A stretch of 64,000 nt of DNA from Salinivibrio kushneri (GCF_005280275.1 NZ_CP040021.1:1451001-1515000), one strand, 5' to 3'. Counted from the stretch's first letter, positions 1-8,999 are shown. Made by a program: numbers and translations. Notes: generated by a model from the letters alone, not told the origin.

Positions 1-1051
1 AAGAGGCCGTTCCCGCCATTTGCGGATAGCAAGCCAACAAACACGCCATGCTGTTGCTGCCGATAGTTGAAATCACGCCAACGTACATCATCACTGGAAT
101 CACGGTGCCCCAAAGCCCAATATCTAACCATTGGAAAGTGGCAATGGCTATCCCAGCCACCAGCTGTAAGCCTAACCCTAGGCGAAGCATCCAATGCGAG
201 CCCATTTTGCGCACCAAACGGCCATTAATAAAGGTCATCACAATCAGACAGACAATGTTTAACGCAAACAAGTAGCCAAACATCTTCGCGCTGACGCCAT
301 AATAATCAATGTAAACAAATGAGCCTGCGGTCAAAAAAGAGAACATCCCAGCAAAGGAAAACCCGGAACAAAAGATCATGCCCACAGCAAACGGTGTTTT
401 CAGCATACGGGCATAGTTACGCAGTGACGCACCAATACGCATCGGCGGCCGATTGTGTTTAGGTAAGGTTTCAGGGATCCGGACAATAATGCAAAGCGTC
501 ACAAAGCACGCCCATCCGGCCAGCACCCAAAAAATTGCGCGCCAGTCAAACCAGGTCAGCAAATAACCACCAATCATCGGGGCAGCTAAAGGCGCAATCG
601 TCATGACCAAGGTGATGAACGACATAGTCCGCGCAAACTCCTCGCGCTCAAACATATCACGGACCAAGGCTTGGATAATGACGGCGGCAGCGGCTCCAGC
701 AAACCCTTGCGTTGCACGTACAACGGTCAGTACGTCTATATCTTGAGCCATCGCACTGACCACGGCACAAATGAAAAACAGTGCCACACCGACCAGCATC
801 ACCGGTTTGCGGCCATAACTATCAGAGATCGGGCCATGAAAAAGCTGTCCAATCGCAAAGCCGGCCGTGTACGCGACCAAGGTTGATTTCACCGCACTGC
901 TGGGTGCATTTAAGTCCGCGGCAATCGCTGGCATGGCTGGGAGGTACATATCAATCGCCAACGGCGTCAGCGCCGCAATCGCGCCAAGCACCAAGATCAA
1001 AAGCCAGCTTAATTGCGTCGGGGACGACGTGACAGCCGATGATTGCGACAT
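1..1051 (-). CDS. bcr: Bcr/CflA-family multidrug efflux MFS transporter (3' end outside window)
   Basis: This is an inner-membrane proton-driven drug exporter of the Bcr/CflA subfamily. About 350 residues are visible, starting MSQSSAVTSSPTQLSWLLIL, with repeated hydrophobic segments, the early MYLPAMP motif after the first membrane helix and a GRKP loop after helix 2, as in major facilitator proteins. The ATG at 1049-1051 follows a good AGGAGAG ribosome site. The gene runs off the left edge, so its C-terminus is not seen. It lies downstream of rsuA on the same strand; bcr-rsuA-radD-rplY is also the E. coli order, which supports the symbol. The actual substrate cannot be told from sequence. 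Confidence 0.88.
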   Translation of the reverse strand, partial: MSQSSAVTSSPTQLSWLLILVLGAIAALTPLAIDMYLPAMPAIAADLNAPSSAVKSTLVAYTAGFAIGQLFHGPISDSYGRKPVMLVGVALFFICAVVSAMAQDIDVLTVVRATQGFAGAAAAVIIQALVRDMFEREEFARTMSFITLVMTIAPLAAPMIGGYLLTWFDWRAIFWVLAGWACFVTLCIIVRIPETLPKHNRPPMRIGASLRNYARMLKTPFAVGMIFCSGFSFAGMFSFLTAGSFVYIDYYGVSAKMFGYLFALNIVCLIVMTFINGRLVRKMGSHWMLRLGLGLQLVAGIAIATFQWLDIGLWGTVIPVMMYVGVISTIGSNSMACLLACYPQMAGTAS

Positions 1052-1193
1052 AACTCTCCTTAACGTAAAAGACAGGAAAAAAGGAAATAACGTGAGCGTG
1101 GTCAAAGTGTAACAATTTATTGTGTCGCCGTGGGAAATAATGTCTTTCTTTTTATCACACCATCGTCACACTCCCCCCCCTTAGGCTGAAGGC

Positions 1194-1220
1194 AAAAAAA
1201 AGCACAGCCCATGCTGTGCT
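1194..1220 (-). terminator. Rho-independent terminator after rsuA
   Basis: An 8-bp perfect stem (AGCACAGC / GCTGTGCT, 1201-1220) with a 4-nt loop is followed on the minus strand by a run of about eight T (1201 down to 1194). It lies about 50 bases after the rsuA stop and before bcr. Confidence 0.85.
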
Positions 1221-1271
1221 TACCGTTGCTTACCGAGAACCTGCAATGACGAAGCGAGCCAGTCACCTGCG

Positions 1272-1964
1272 TTAACCCAGTAACGCGATCTCTTCGTCTG
1301 TTAATGGACGATATTCACCCGGCTCTAAGTGTTCGTCTAATACCAAGTGACCGATGGATTCTCGATGCAGCGCGTCGACTTTATTGCCCACTGCCGCAAA
1401 CATACGTTTTACTTGATGATACTTGCCCTCTTGAATGGTGAGCAGAGCCTCGTAATCACCCACTTTCTCTAGGGTTGCCGGTAGCGTGGTTTGCTTCTCG
1501 CCTCGTAGCATCACCCCTTCTTTAAACGCAGGAGCAGTCTCAGGACTAATCGGATCAACCAGCCACACACGATAGGTTTTAGAGCACTGATGCTTGGGTG
1601 AGGTAATACGATGTGACCACTGACCGTCATCAGTCAATAGCAACAGCCCGGTTGTATCCGCATCCAAGCGACCCGCTATATGCAGCTTCTCCGCATTGAC
1701 TTCATCCAGTAATACAAACACCGTCGGATTAAACGCATCCTCATGCGAGCACACCACGCCAGCAGGCTTGTGCATCATAAAATAGCGCGGGCCTGATAAC
1801 GTCAGCGGTCGTCCCTCAAACGCCACCTCTTCATGCTCGTTCACTTTGACGGCCCCCGACTTGATCACCTCACCATCAACCGTCACCCGTTCGCTTTTAA
1901 GCACACGCCCTGCTTGCTTGCGTGTCACCCCTAGGGTTTCACATAAAAATTTATCTAATCGCAT
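1272..1964 (-). CDS. rsuA: 16S rRNA pseudouridine(516) synthase RsuA
   Basis: RsuA converts U516 of 16S rRNA to pseudouridine during small-subunit assembly. The protein has 230 residues, close to the E. coli length. Residues 1-60 form an S4 RNA-binding domain (MRLDKFLCE start, basic helix near 15-25). The catalytic motif GRLDADTTG lies at 99-107, with Asp101 as the expected nucleophile. The YHQVKRM segment further on is typical of the RsuA/RluB/E/F subfamily. Its place between bcr and radD matches E. coli synteny. It is transcribed leftwards and ends at a strong terminator. Confidence 0.95.
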   Translation of the reverse strand: MRLDKFLCETLGVTRKQAGRVLKSERVTVDGEVIKSGAVKVNEHEEVAFEGRPLTLSGPRYFMMHKPAGVVCSHEDAFNPTVFVLLDEVNAEKLHIAGRLDADTTGLLLLTDDGQWSHRITSPKHQCSKTYRVWLVDPISPETAPAFKEGVMLRGEKQTTLPATLEKVGDYEALLTIQEGKYHQVKRMFAAVGNKVDALHRESIGHLVLDEHLEPGEYRPLTDEEIALLG

Positions 1965-2079
1965 ATTACCGCTTATTGCACCTTTGTTTGCCGCGGATTA
2001 TACGTCACATTGCGGCTCAGACACAGATCAAGTTTTATCATATCTGACGGAAAAACAGTCCGTGATGGGATAAACTGGA

Positions 2080-2109
2080 TGTCATTGTCCACGTGATGGA
2101 CAGATGACA
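2080..2109. repeat. Long imperfect palindrome in the rsuA/GNAT intergenic region
   Basis: TGTCATTGTCCA (2080-2091) pairs with TGGACA-g-ATGACA (2097-2109): a 12-bp stem, one bulged G and a 5-nt loop. No T-run follows on either strand, so it is not a normal terminator. It may be a protein-binding site or a scattered palindromic repeat. The rest of 1965-2252 shows nothing recognisable. Confidence 0.55.
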
Positions 2110-2252
2110 ATGCAAGCAAAACCCAACGCTTTTTGCTGAGACGCCGAGTCTGTCACAACCTGCCAATCAAAATATTGTTGGTGATTGAGCGTGCCAGCTT
2201 GGCGAGTATGATACGGTCGTCTTGACCAATCAGTGATATAGAAGGAAACACC

Positions 2253-2714
2253 ATGATTGTCTCTCTTCGCCGCCCCGACGCCGATGCCTTTGAAACCTTA
2301 TTGACGCTGTCACACGAACAGCACGACCACGAAGCGCTGCCTTTTGATCGTACTCCCGTCGCGGCCACCTTCAGCACCTTGCTCTCACAGCCAGAGCGTG
2401 GTGACGTTTTTCTGATTGATGTTGAGCATGAGGGAGAAACCGAAACCATTGGCTTTTTAGTCGTCGCCTATAGCTTCAGCGTAGAAAACGGGGGGAGCGT
2501 CGGTGTGATAGATCAATTCTTTATCCAACACAGCTGGCGACGGCAAGGCGTGGGGTCGCAAGTGATCCCACACGTGGAAGCGCGAGCCAAAGAAAAAGAA
2601 TGCGTGGCCGTCATCCTTGAGGTCAATATTGGTAACAAAGGCGCTCGGCTTTTCTATGAGCAGTTCGATTACCAGCCTCGCCGCCAGCACTGCATTATGA
2701 CGAAACGACTTTAA
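2253..2714 (+). CDS. GNAT-family N-acetyltransferase
   Basis: This is a 153-residue single-domain GNAT protein that would move an acetyl group from acetyl-CoA to an unknown amine. The CoA pyrophosphate-binding loop is visible as RRQGVG (about residues 90-95), preceded by the beta strand VIDQFFIQHSW and followed by a helix and the C-terminal NIGNKGARLFYEQFDY segment, all standard for the fold. The ATG follows an AGAAGGAAA ribosome site. It is a single gene ending at a terminator before radD. Substrate is not predictable; it could act on a small molecule or a protein N-terminus. Confidence 0.85.
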   Translation: MIVSLRRPDADAFETLLTLSHEQHDHEALPFDRTPVAATFSTLLSQPERGDVFLIDVEHEGETETIGFLVVAYSFSVENGGSVGVIDQFFIQHSWRRQGVGSQVIPHVEARAKEKECVAVILEVNIGNKGARLFYEQFDYQPRRQHCIMTKRL

Positions 2715-2746
2715 TTCTGTACCTGACGTCACAAGTCAGTAAACTA

Positions 2747-2771
2747 AACGGCCTCACTTAGGCCGTTTTTT
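2747..2771 (+). terminator. Rho-independent terminator between the GNAT gene and radD
   Basis: ACGGCCT and AGGCCGT form a stem around a CACTT loop, followed by a run of T. It ends five bases before the radD start codon, so radD transcription must start inside or just upstream of this element. Confidence 0.8.
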
Positions 2772-2775
2772 CATT

Positions 2776-4581
2776 ATGTATACCCTACGTCCCTATCAAT
2801 CTGACGCGGTGAAGGCCGTGCTGCATTATTTTCGTCGCCATGCGTCTCCTGCTGTCGCCGTGTTGCCGACCGGTGCGGGAAAAAGCTTGGTGATCGCAGA
2901 GCTTGCGCGTATCGCCAAAGGCCGAGTACTGGTGCTTGCCCACGTTAAAGAGCTCGTCGAACAAAATCATGCCAAATATGAAGGCTATGGATTAAACGGA
3001 GGGATCTTTTCCGCGGGGCTGGGCCGTAAAGAGTCTCAAGACAAAGTGGTTTTCGCCTCCGTTCAATCGGTGGTGCGAAATCTGGATGCCTTTGCCGATC
3101 AGTTTTCCTTACTGGTCATTGACGAGTGCCATCGTGTGCCTGATAACCAAGACAGCAGTTATCGCCGCGTGATTGCGCATCTGCAAACGGTCAACCCTGG
3201 CCTCAAAGTGTTGGGACTCACTGCCACCCCTTACCGGCTTGGACAAGGGTGGATATATCAGTACCACACCAGTGGCAAGGTGCGCACCACAGAGACACGC
3301 TTTTTTCGCGATTGCGTGTTCGAACTGCCGATAAGTCACTTGCTTGATGAGGGCTTTCTTACCCCTGCCCATGTCTTGGATGCGCCATTACTGAGCTATG
3401 ACTTTTCTCAAGTCTCTCGCACTGCAAACGGCTATTACCGCGAAGCCGATCTAGAAAAAGTGGTGGCCAACGCCCCTCGTGCAACCCCGCAAATTGTCGA
3501 ACAAATTGTTGACTATGCACGGGAAAGGCAAGGGGTGATGATCTTTGCCGCCACGGTGAATCATGCGCGAGAAGTCTTGTCTTATTTGCCAGCGCAAGCA
3601 TCCGCGCTGATCGTGGGTGACACGCCCAGCACAGAGCGCGATCGCTTGATCACTGCGTTCAAGCAAAAAGCACTGAAATATTTAGTCAACGTGTCAGTCC
3701 TGACCACCGGTTTTGATGCGCCTCATGTAGACTTGATAGCGATTTTACGCCCCACTGAATCGGTCAGTCTCTATCAGCAAATAGCCGGGCGTGGCCTTCG
3801 CCTCGCGCCAGGAAAGCAAGATTGTTTGATTCTCGACTACGCCGGTAATGTCTACGACTTGTACCAACCAGAAATAGGCATGCCCAAACCTGATAGTGAC
3901 AGTGAGCTGGTGACGATCCCCTGCCCGGCATGCGGGTTTAATAACAGCTTTTGGGGCAAACTTGAGGACAATGGTTTCTTGATTGAACACTATGGCCGCC
4001 AGTGCCAAGGCTATTTTGAGGATGAAGATGGCGAACGCGAGATCTGTGGTTACCGCTTTCGCGCCAAGTTTTGCGATGAGTGCGGCGCCGATAACGACAT
4101 TGCCGCGCGTCGCTGTCACCAATGCGATGCCCCTTTGATTGACCCCGATAAGAAATTGCGAGAGGCACTCAAATTGAAAGATGCGCTGGTCGTGGCGTGT
4201 AACGACATGACACTGACCGCCGGAAAAAACCGCTATCAAAAACCACAGCTCAAAGTGACCTATCACACCCATGAGGGCAACGACTTACACGAAGTGTGGC
4301 CGCTCGCCAGCAAAAAACAAAAACAAGACTTTCTGGCACGATTTGTCCGACCCCACCTGGTCGATCGCCACCGCCCATTCGACGCCACCGCCCCGACAAA
4401 AGTGACCGCGTCACAGCATCGATTTCATCCGCCTGACTTCGTGATTGCGCGTAAACAAGGCCGGTTCTGGCACCTGCGCCAGAAAATCTTTGATGTGGAG
4501 AACTTTATTAGCCAAGACAGGCTAACGGCCCTGTTAGCGCAAAGCCGAGGGCAAGCTTTCGCCGAATCCGACGCGAGTTGA
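2776..4581 (+). CDS. radD: RadD/YejH-type superfamily 2 DNA repair ATPase
   Basis: RadD is an SF2 helicase-like ATPase that works with RecA and SSB in DNA repair and limits genome instability in E. coli. The 601-residue protein starts with a Q-motif-like LRPYQ, then Walker A PTGAGKS (31-37), the DECH box (116-119), GLTATP (147-152) and the C-terminal motif QQIAGRGLRLAPGK. A cysteine-rich stretch (about residues 383-455: CPAC, CGYRF, CDEC, CHQC) would bind zinc, as in E. coli RadD. Match to E. coli YejH is recalled over the full length, and the gene sits between rsuA and rplY as in E. coli. Confidence 0.95.
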   Translation: MYTLRPYQSDAVKAVLHYFRRHASPAVAVLPTGAGKSLVIAELARIAKGRVLVLAHVKELVEQNHAKYEGYGLNGGIFSAGLGRKESQDKVVFASVQSVVRNLDAFADQFSLLVIDECHRVPDNQDSSYRRVIAHLQTVNPGLKVLGLTATPYRLGQGWIYQYHTSGKVRTTETRFFRDCVFELPISHLLDEGFLTPAHVLDAPLLSYDFSQVSRTANGYYREADLEKVVANAPRATPQIVEQIVDYARERQGVMIFAATVNHAREVLSYLPAQASALIVGDTPSTERDRLITAFKQKALKYLVNVSVLTTGFDAPHVDLIAILRPTESVSLYQQIAGRGLRLAPGKQDCLILDYAGNVYDLYQPEIGMPKPDSDSELVTIPCPACGFNNSFWGKLEDNGFLIEHYGRQCQGYFEDEDGEREICGYRFRAKFCDECGADNDIAARRCHQCDAPLIDPDKKLREALKLKDALVVACNDMTLTAGKNRYQKPQLKVTYHTHEGNDLHEVWPLASKKQKQDFLARFVRPHLVDRHRPFDATAPTKVTASQHRFHPPDFVIARKQGRFWHLRQKIFDVENFISQDRLTALLAQSRGQAFAESDAS

Positions 4582-4713
4582 ACGCACTGAGGGTCAATCC
4601 ATAAACAATTTCACGAGAAAAAGGCACAGTATGGGCGGCTTGGGCACTGATGCCCCCACCGATAAGGCTTGTTTTAGCGGCCAAGCGGTGCTAATATCCG
4701 CGCTCGTTTTTGG

Positions 4714-4742
4714 GTACTGAGTTAGGTCGCTACGCTCAGTAC
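4714..4742 (+). promoter_or_regulatory. Candidate rplY leader hairpin
   Basis: GTACTGAG (4714-4721) and CTCAGTAC (4735-4742) form a perfect 8-bp stem around a 13-nt loop, 31 bases before the rplY start. In E. coli, L25 is reported to repress its own mRNA through a leader that resembles its 5S rRNA site. This hairpin may have that role, but a loop-E-like fold was not shown here. A plain promoter-proximal hairpin is the alternative. Confidence 0.5.
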
Positions 4743-4773
4743 TGTGTTTTCACTCTAAAGAGAGTTATTAATT

Positions 4774-5055
4774 ATGTTTAAGTTCGAAGCTGAAGTACGT
4801 ACAGAAAAGGGTAAAGGTGCGAGCCGCCGCCTACGTCATCAGAAGAAATTCCCTGCGATCGTTTACGGTGGCAACCAAGAGCCTGTATCAATCGCACTTG
4901 ACCACCCAGTGGTTGTTAACCAAATGGACAAGCCTGAGTTCTACGAAGGCATCATCTTGGTTATCGATGGCCAAGAAGTAAAAGTTAAGCCACAAGACAT
5001 CCAGCGCCACGCGTTCAAGCCAAAAGTTGAGCACATGGACTTCATCCGCATCTAA
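4774..5055 (+). CDS. rplY: 50S ribosomal protein L25
   Basis: L25 binds loop E of 5S rRNA in the large ribosomal subunit. The 93-residue protein is the short single-domain form typical of gammaproteobacteria rather than the long CTC form. The start [20 protein letters not shown] and the GKGASRRLR segment are family hallmarks; the C-terminus [19 protein letters not shown] matches E. coli closely. It has an AGAG-rich ribosome site before ATG, a terminator directly downstream and a hairpin in its leader. It follows radD as in E. coli. Confidence 0.97.
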   Translation: MFKFEAEVRTEKGKGASRRLRHQKKFPAIVYGGNQEPVSIALDHPVVVNQMDKPEFYEGIILVIDGQEVKVKPQDIQRHAFKPKVEHMDFIRI

Positions 5056-5083
5056 TCGCCCTGCGATCATGATAAGATGAGAG

Positions 5084-5108
5084 AAGGCGCCTTAACGGCG
5101 CCTTTTTT
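5084..5108 (+). terminator. Rho-independent terminator of rplY
   Basis: GGCGCC (5086-5091) and GGCGCC (5097-5102) pair around a TTAAC loop and are followed by six T. It lies about 30 bases after the rplY stop. Confidence 0.92.
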
Positions 5109-5135
5109 GATTGCTCGAGAGTCCTCTCTCTTCCC

Positions 5136-6098
5136 CTACCTCGTCATCTTCTTCACGAACACCACCACAAAAAGTGCCATGGTAAAGCTGCCTAGAAACG
5201 CCTCAAAGGCGGCGATAAAACGGGCAAAGCCAGACGGCGTAATGTCCCCGTAACCTAAAGTGGTAAAGGTCACCACACTAAAATATAACGCATTCAGCAG
5301 CTCATAAAAGCGAGCCTCTACGCCAGTTAGATCCGGATAAATCGGGTTGGCTTGCGTGGTGCCAAGCGCGAAATACGCCAGTGCACAAGAGACAATCACT
5401 AACACGGAAAAAATCACTACCCGTAGCGGATCTTCGCCGTAACCACAAAACAAATCGACCGTTTTCGACAGAGCGCGCTGAAAACTGAACGTTGGCATTT
5501 GATAGCGACGAAAACGCATTTCCTTTTTAAAAAAATAACCCGCCACATCAAACAGTCCTTGTTTTTCACACTGCTTACGAATGTTTCGGCATACCTCTTC
5601 CGACTCTTGGAACAGAGACTGACGCCGAGACGGATCCTTTTCCAAAAAGGCCAATCGCTCTTGCTTAAATTGCTCGCCCCAATCGACATTTTCAAGCCCC
5701 GTGCGCGCCATATCTGCACCCAATAAATTACTACCATCAAGGTGCGTACAGTTAAGGTTGGCGCGCAGCAAATTGGCTTTCATTAGCGACGCATTGCGTA
5801 AATCTAAGCCAAAGCAATGGGCTTCGGTCAAATTGGCACGATAGAAGTCTGCCCCTTGGCAAGAGTACCCTTGCTTATTGCCACGGTTGACCAAATGAAT
5901 ATCTGTCAAGTTGGTACGCGCCAGCTGAAAACCATCGAGTGGCCGGCCCGAAGCCGCCCACGCTTCCACATCCGCTTTGACATCATGATGCCGCTTATCA
6001 ACATTCGGATCATGCCAATAGCAAAGACCGGACTCACCCGCTTGCTGATCACATTGCCATCCATTACGCGCTTTAAAACCACACACTTTACCGCTCAT
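5136..6098 (-). CDS. Pentapeptide-repeat protein fused to a two-helix potassium channel
   Basis: This 320-residue membrane protein joins a soluble N-terminal sensor-like half to an ion-channel half. Residues 6-29 carry a C-x9-C-x9-C-x2-H knuckle that could bind zinc. Residues 55-140 hold pentapeptide repeats (units such as ADFYR ANLTE, ANLLR ANLNC, SNLLG ADMAR). After a charged linker, a first membrane helix (about 220-245), the selectivity filter TTLGYGDITP and a second helix (about 290-312) form a 2-TM channel of the Ion_trans_2 type. It would assemble as a tetramer and pass K+. The ligand is unknown. It lies convergent to rplY and stands alone. Confidence 0.88.
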   Translation of the reverse strand: MSGKVCGFKARNGWQCDQQAGESGLCYWHDPNVDKRHHDVKADVEAWAASGRPLDGFQLARTNLTDIHLVNRGNKQGYSCQGADFYRANLTEAHCFGLDLRNASLMKANLLRANLNCTHLDGSNLLGADMARTGLENVDWGEQFKQERLAFLEKDPSRRQSLFQESEEVCRNIRKQCEKQGLFDVAGYFFKKEMRFRRYQMPTFSFQRALSKTVDLFCGYGEDPLRVVIFSVLVIVSCALAYFALGTTQANPIYPDLTGVEARFYELLNALYFSVVTFTTLGYGDITPSGFARFIAAFEAFLGSFTMALFVVVFVKKMTR

Positions 6099-6185
6099 CG
6101 CTCACCCTCCTATTATTATTTTAGAAAGGACATGCCAACTCGCCAGCAAAAGTGACGTTCAATCAAGGAAAAGGAAAGCCAATCA

Positions 6186-6515
6186 CTAAGATGAGAGATC
6201 GTCGTTTGGCTCATCAAACAAGGAAGGTTGGTAAGGCAGGGGCTCAGCACCCAAAGCGGCGTCTTGCGCTTGTTTTCTTTTCGCACGTAAGATGCGCAGA
6301 TAGCGCTGATGGCAAAGGCGGACAACATTACGTTTTTGCTCGTTGGTGAAGTCATACCAATAAAAGCGCTCGTCGCGACTGCGAAAGCATCCTTTACAGT
6401 ACCCTTTATTGTTCACCTGACAGATGCCTTTGCATGGACTCGGCACCTCGAAAAAATCGAGCTGTTCCACGTCATCCTCCCTGCTGATTCTTTTATTCAA
6501 GCGGGTGGACAGCAA
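6186..6515 (-). CDS. DUF1289 cysteine-rich protein
   Basis: This 109-residue protein belongs to the DUF1289 family of unknown function. The core SPCKGICQVNNKGYCKGCFRSRDE (from about residue 27) has four cysteines spaced as in the family, followed by a W-x-F segment and a basic RYLRILRAKRKQ stretch. The cysteines could bind a metal; no catalytic residues are known. The start lies 15 bases after the polB stop, so the two are probably co-transcribed under the polB promoter. The C-terminal tail is acidic and low in complexity. Nothing in the sequence shows a direct link to repair. Confidence 0.85.
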   Translation of the reverse strand: MLSTRLNKRISREDDVEQLDFFEVPSPCKGICQVNNKGYCKGCFRSRDERFYWYDFTNEQKRNVVRLCHQRYLRILRAKRKQAQDAALGAEPLPYQPSLFDEPNDDLSS

Positions 6516-6530
6516 AATTGCAAATTTAGA

Positions 6531-8921
6531 TTAAAACAAGCCCAGTTGCGGCAAGGCTAAGGTATCAAACTCTTTGCCAATAAAAGGTAAAATACCGTCA
6601 GCAATCGGCTTAAGCTGTTTATCGATATAGTGCTGATAGTCAATTGGACTACGTAGGTAATCACAAGGTTCGGGGCCATTGACCGTGATCACGTATTCTA
6701 TCCAACCACCACGCTGATACTGCGCAGGCCGCCCCCGTTTCTGGTTTTCGCTTTCTGCCATCCGCGCCGCGCGCACGTGCGGTGGCACATTTTTTTGATA
6801 CTCCGCCAAGGGTCGGCGAAGCCGTTTGCGATAGACCAATGCATCGTCATGCTCACCTTGGTTGGTACGCTCGACAATCTCACGAATAAACCCGTCTACC
6901 TCGTCGCCATCAAACACACGTTGGTATAACTGTTTTTGGAAGGTTTGTGCCAATGGCGTCCAATCGGTACGAACGGTTTCTAACCCTTTAAACACCAACC
7001 TCGATTCGCCAGACTGTCTGTCTATTACGCGGCCGGCGTAGCGCTTTTTACTGCCCGTTTCCTGACCGCGAATGGTGGGCATGAGAAAGCGTTGGTAATG
7101 GGTTTCGTATTCAATGTCTAACGCCGAGTCCAAACCGTATGTGTCACTAAGGTGTGCTTGCCACCAACCATTCACCTCACTCACCAAGTGCTGCCCGATC
7201 TGATCAGCTTGCTCGCTCGACTTCTCGCCCCCCAAAGAGACAAACGTCGAGTCCGTATCGCCATAAATGACCTCAAAGCCTTGCGCCTCAATCAATTCAC
7301 GGGTGGTTTTCATGATTTCGTGACCACGCATGGTGATCGACGATGCCAAACGATGATCAAAAAACCGACACCCTTGTGAGCCCAGCACCCCATAGAAGGA
7401 ATTCATGATAATTTTTATCGCTTGTGAAAAGGCTTTTTCGCCGGCTTTTTTGGCCCGATCGCGAGCTTGCCATAAATCATCAATCAAGGCAGGAAGGTAA
7501 TGCTTTTCTCGGTGAAAGACGCCGCCACGGAAGCCAGGTACCGTCTTTGCCTCTTCACCCGTTTCTTGTGCTTTTAATCCCTCGATAAGCCCCAGCGGAT
7601 CGATAAGAAAGGTACGAATAATAGAGGGGTACAGGGATTTGAAATCCAAAACCAATACCGAGTGGTACAGCCCCGGCTTGGAGTCCATCACGTAACCACC
7701 AGGGCTTGCGATCCACCCCTCACTGGCAAGATTCGGTGCCACATACCCCGAACGATGCAAACGTGGCAAGAACAAATTAGTAAAGGCCGCTACCGACCCC
7801 CCGACACGGTCAAGCTCTACCCCTGTTAACCGCGATCGCTCAATAAGAAAATCCAGTAAATGGGTGTGAGCAAATATCCGGTTGACTAATACACAGTCTT
7901 GCAAGTTGTAGGTCGCCAGTGCCACCTTATCGTGGTGAAACATGCGATTGATAGAGGCCATCCGGTCATGGGGATTATCAATCGCTTTTCCCTCTCCCAA
8001 TAACGTTTGTGCAACCGCCTCCAGTGCCCATGAACGAAACCCATAAGTCGCGGTTTTTAGTGCGTCGATACCATCAATCACCACCCGTCCCGACAAACTG
8101 ATAAAGCCAGATTTATTGCTTCCCCCATCCCGCCAATAAGCCCGCTCTCCACCGCGACCAAGGCGCAGATCGCGCTGATAGGCCTGGGCGCGCTTCATAA
8201 GCAAGCGAAAATCAAAATCAATCACATTCCAGCCTACCACAACGTCAGGATCGTAGTAGGCAAACCATCTTTCTAACGCGCCCAGTAACGCTTCCTCGTT
8301 ATCGACCCACTCTATCCAGTCAGGCGCATTGTCTTCAGGCGTACCCACCATGATCACTCGGCTGTCTTTTTCACTCGCGAGTCCCACCGAATAAAGCTGG
8401 CCTTTTTGTGAGCATTCAATATCAAGAGAAACATGATGCAACGTCGGAGTGTAGTCTGCCTGTTTGGCTTTGCCTTGAGTCACCTCTAGGTAACCTTGGC
8501 GTTGACGAGCTTGGCCGGTGAATAGCAAGCTGCCACAAATGTACCGCTCCATTAAATAGCGGTCGGCGAGCCGAATATCGCCTTCATATAAAGGAATAGC
8601 CGCCCCGCTTATCACCCTTTGTCCCTCTTGCGCGCGTTTCACACTACTGAAATAACAAGCCGCCACGGGCGTGTGTTGAAAGGTGGATAATGACACTGCT
8701 TTACAGTAAGCGTGAGGATCAACCGATGGGAGTAAAGCATCCACGCGCGCTTTTTCTTCTTGCGGTACAAAAAACACGCTTTGCTGATCATCAACGCACA
8801 GCTTGACCGGGCCATCTGGCGTCGATAGCCAAAGTATAATCGACGTGGTTTGACCGCGATCACGCTGTTGACGTGTGATCACAAAGCCTTGCTGCATGTA
8901 GGACGAAGAGAGTGAGGGCAC
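6531..8921 (-). CDS. polB: DNA polymerase II (family B, SOS-inducible)
   Basis: Pol II is a proofreading family B polymerase used in replication restart and lesion bypass. The 796-residue protein has the 3'-5' exonuclease Exo I motif LDIEC (about 162), Exo II around NVIDFDFRLL, polymerase motif A DFKSLYPSI (about 423), motif B KIIMNSFYGVLGS and motif C YGDTDS (about 552), the last holding two catalytic aspartates. Length is close to E. coli PolB (783). A LexA box lies about 63 bases upstream (8984-8999), so SOS control is expected. DUF1289 follows in the same operon. Confidence 0.96.
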   Translation of the reverse strand: MPSLSSSYMQQGFVITRQQRDRGQTTSIILWLSTPDGPVKLCVDDQQSVFFVPQEEKARVDALLPSVDPHAYCKAVSLSTFQHTPVAACYFSSVKRAQEGQRVISGAAIPLYEGDIRLADRYLMERYICGSLLFTGQARQRQGYLEVTQGKAKQADYTPTLHHVSLDIECSQKGQLYSVGLASEKDSRVIMVGTPEDNAPDWIEWVDNEEALLGALERWFAYYDPDVVVGWNVIDFDFRLLMKRAQAYQRDLRLGRGGERAYWRDGGSNKSGFISLSGRVVIDGIDALKTATYGFRSWALEAVAQTLLGEGKAIDNPHDRMASINRMFHHDKVALATYNLQDCVLVNRIFAHTHLLDFLIERSRLTGVELDRVGGSVAAFTNLFLPRLHRSGYVAPNLASEGWIASPGGYVMDSKPGLYHSVLVLDFKSLYPSIIRTFLIDPLGLIEGLKAQETGEEAKTVPGFRGGVFHREKHYLPALIDDLWQARDRAKKAGEKAFSQAIKIIMNSFYGVLGSQGCRFFDHRLASSITMRGHEIMKTTRELIEAQGFEVIYGDTDSTFVSLGGEKSSEQADQIGQHLVSEVNGWWQAHLSDTYGLDSALDIEYETHYQRFLMPTIRGQETGSKKRYAGRVIDRQSGESRLVFKGLETVRTDWTPLAQTFQKQLYQRVFDGDEVDGFIREIVERTNQGEHDDALVYRKRLRRPLAEYQKNVPPHVRAARMAESENQKRGRPAQYQRGGWIEYVITVNGPEPCDYLRSPIDYQHYIDKQLKPIADGILPFIGKEFDTLALPQLGLF

Positions 8922-8983
8922 AGGCGTTATCAGGGTTACTTTGTGTGAGTCATCTTCTCAGTGTAACAAACCCCACCAATTAC

Positions 8984-8999
8984 TGTATAGATAAACAGC
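8984..8999 (-). promoter_or_regulatory. LexA (SOS) box of polB
   Basis: CTGTATAGATAAACAG fits CTGT-N8-ACAG exactly and its flanking bases (TA before, CT after) extend the match to the E. coli consensus. It lies 63 bases upstream of the polB start, between it and the preceding minus-strand gene. Confidence 0.88.

Noticed and set aside
3745-4272. 175-codon minus-strand frame inside radD
   Set aside because: Shadow of the conserved RadD coding sequence, no ribosome site.
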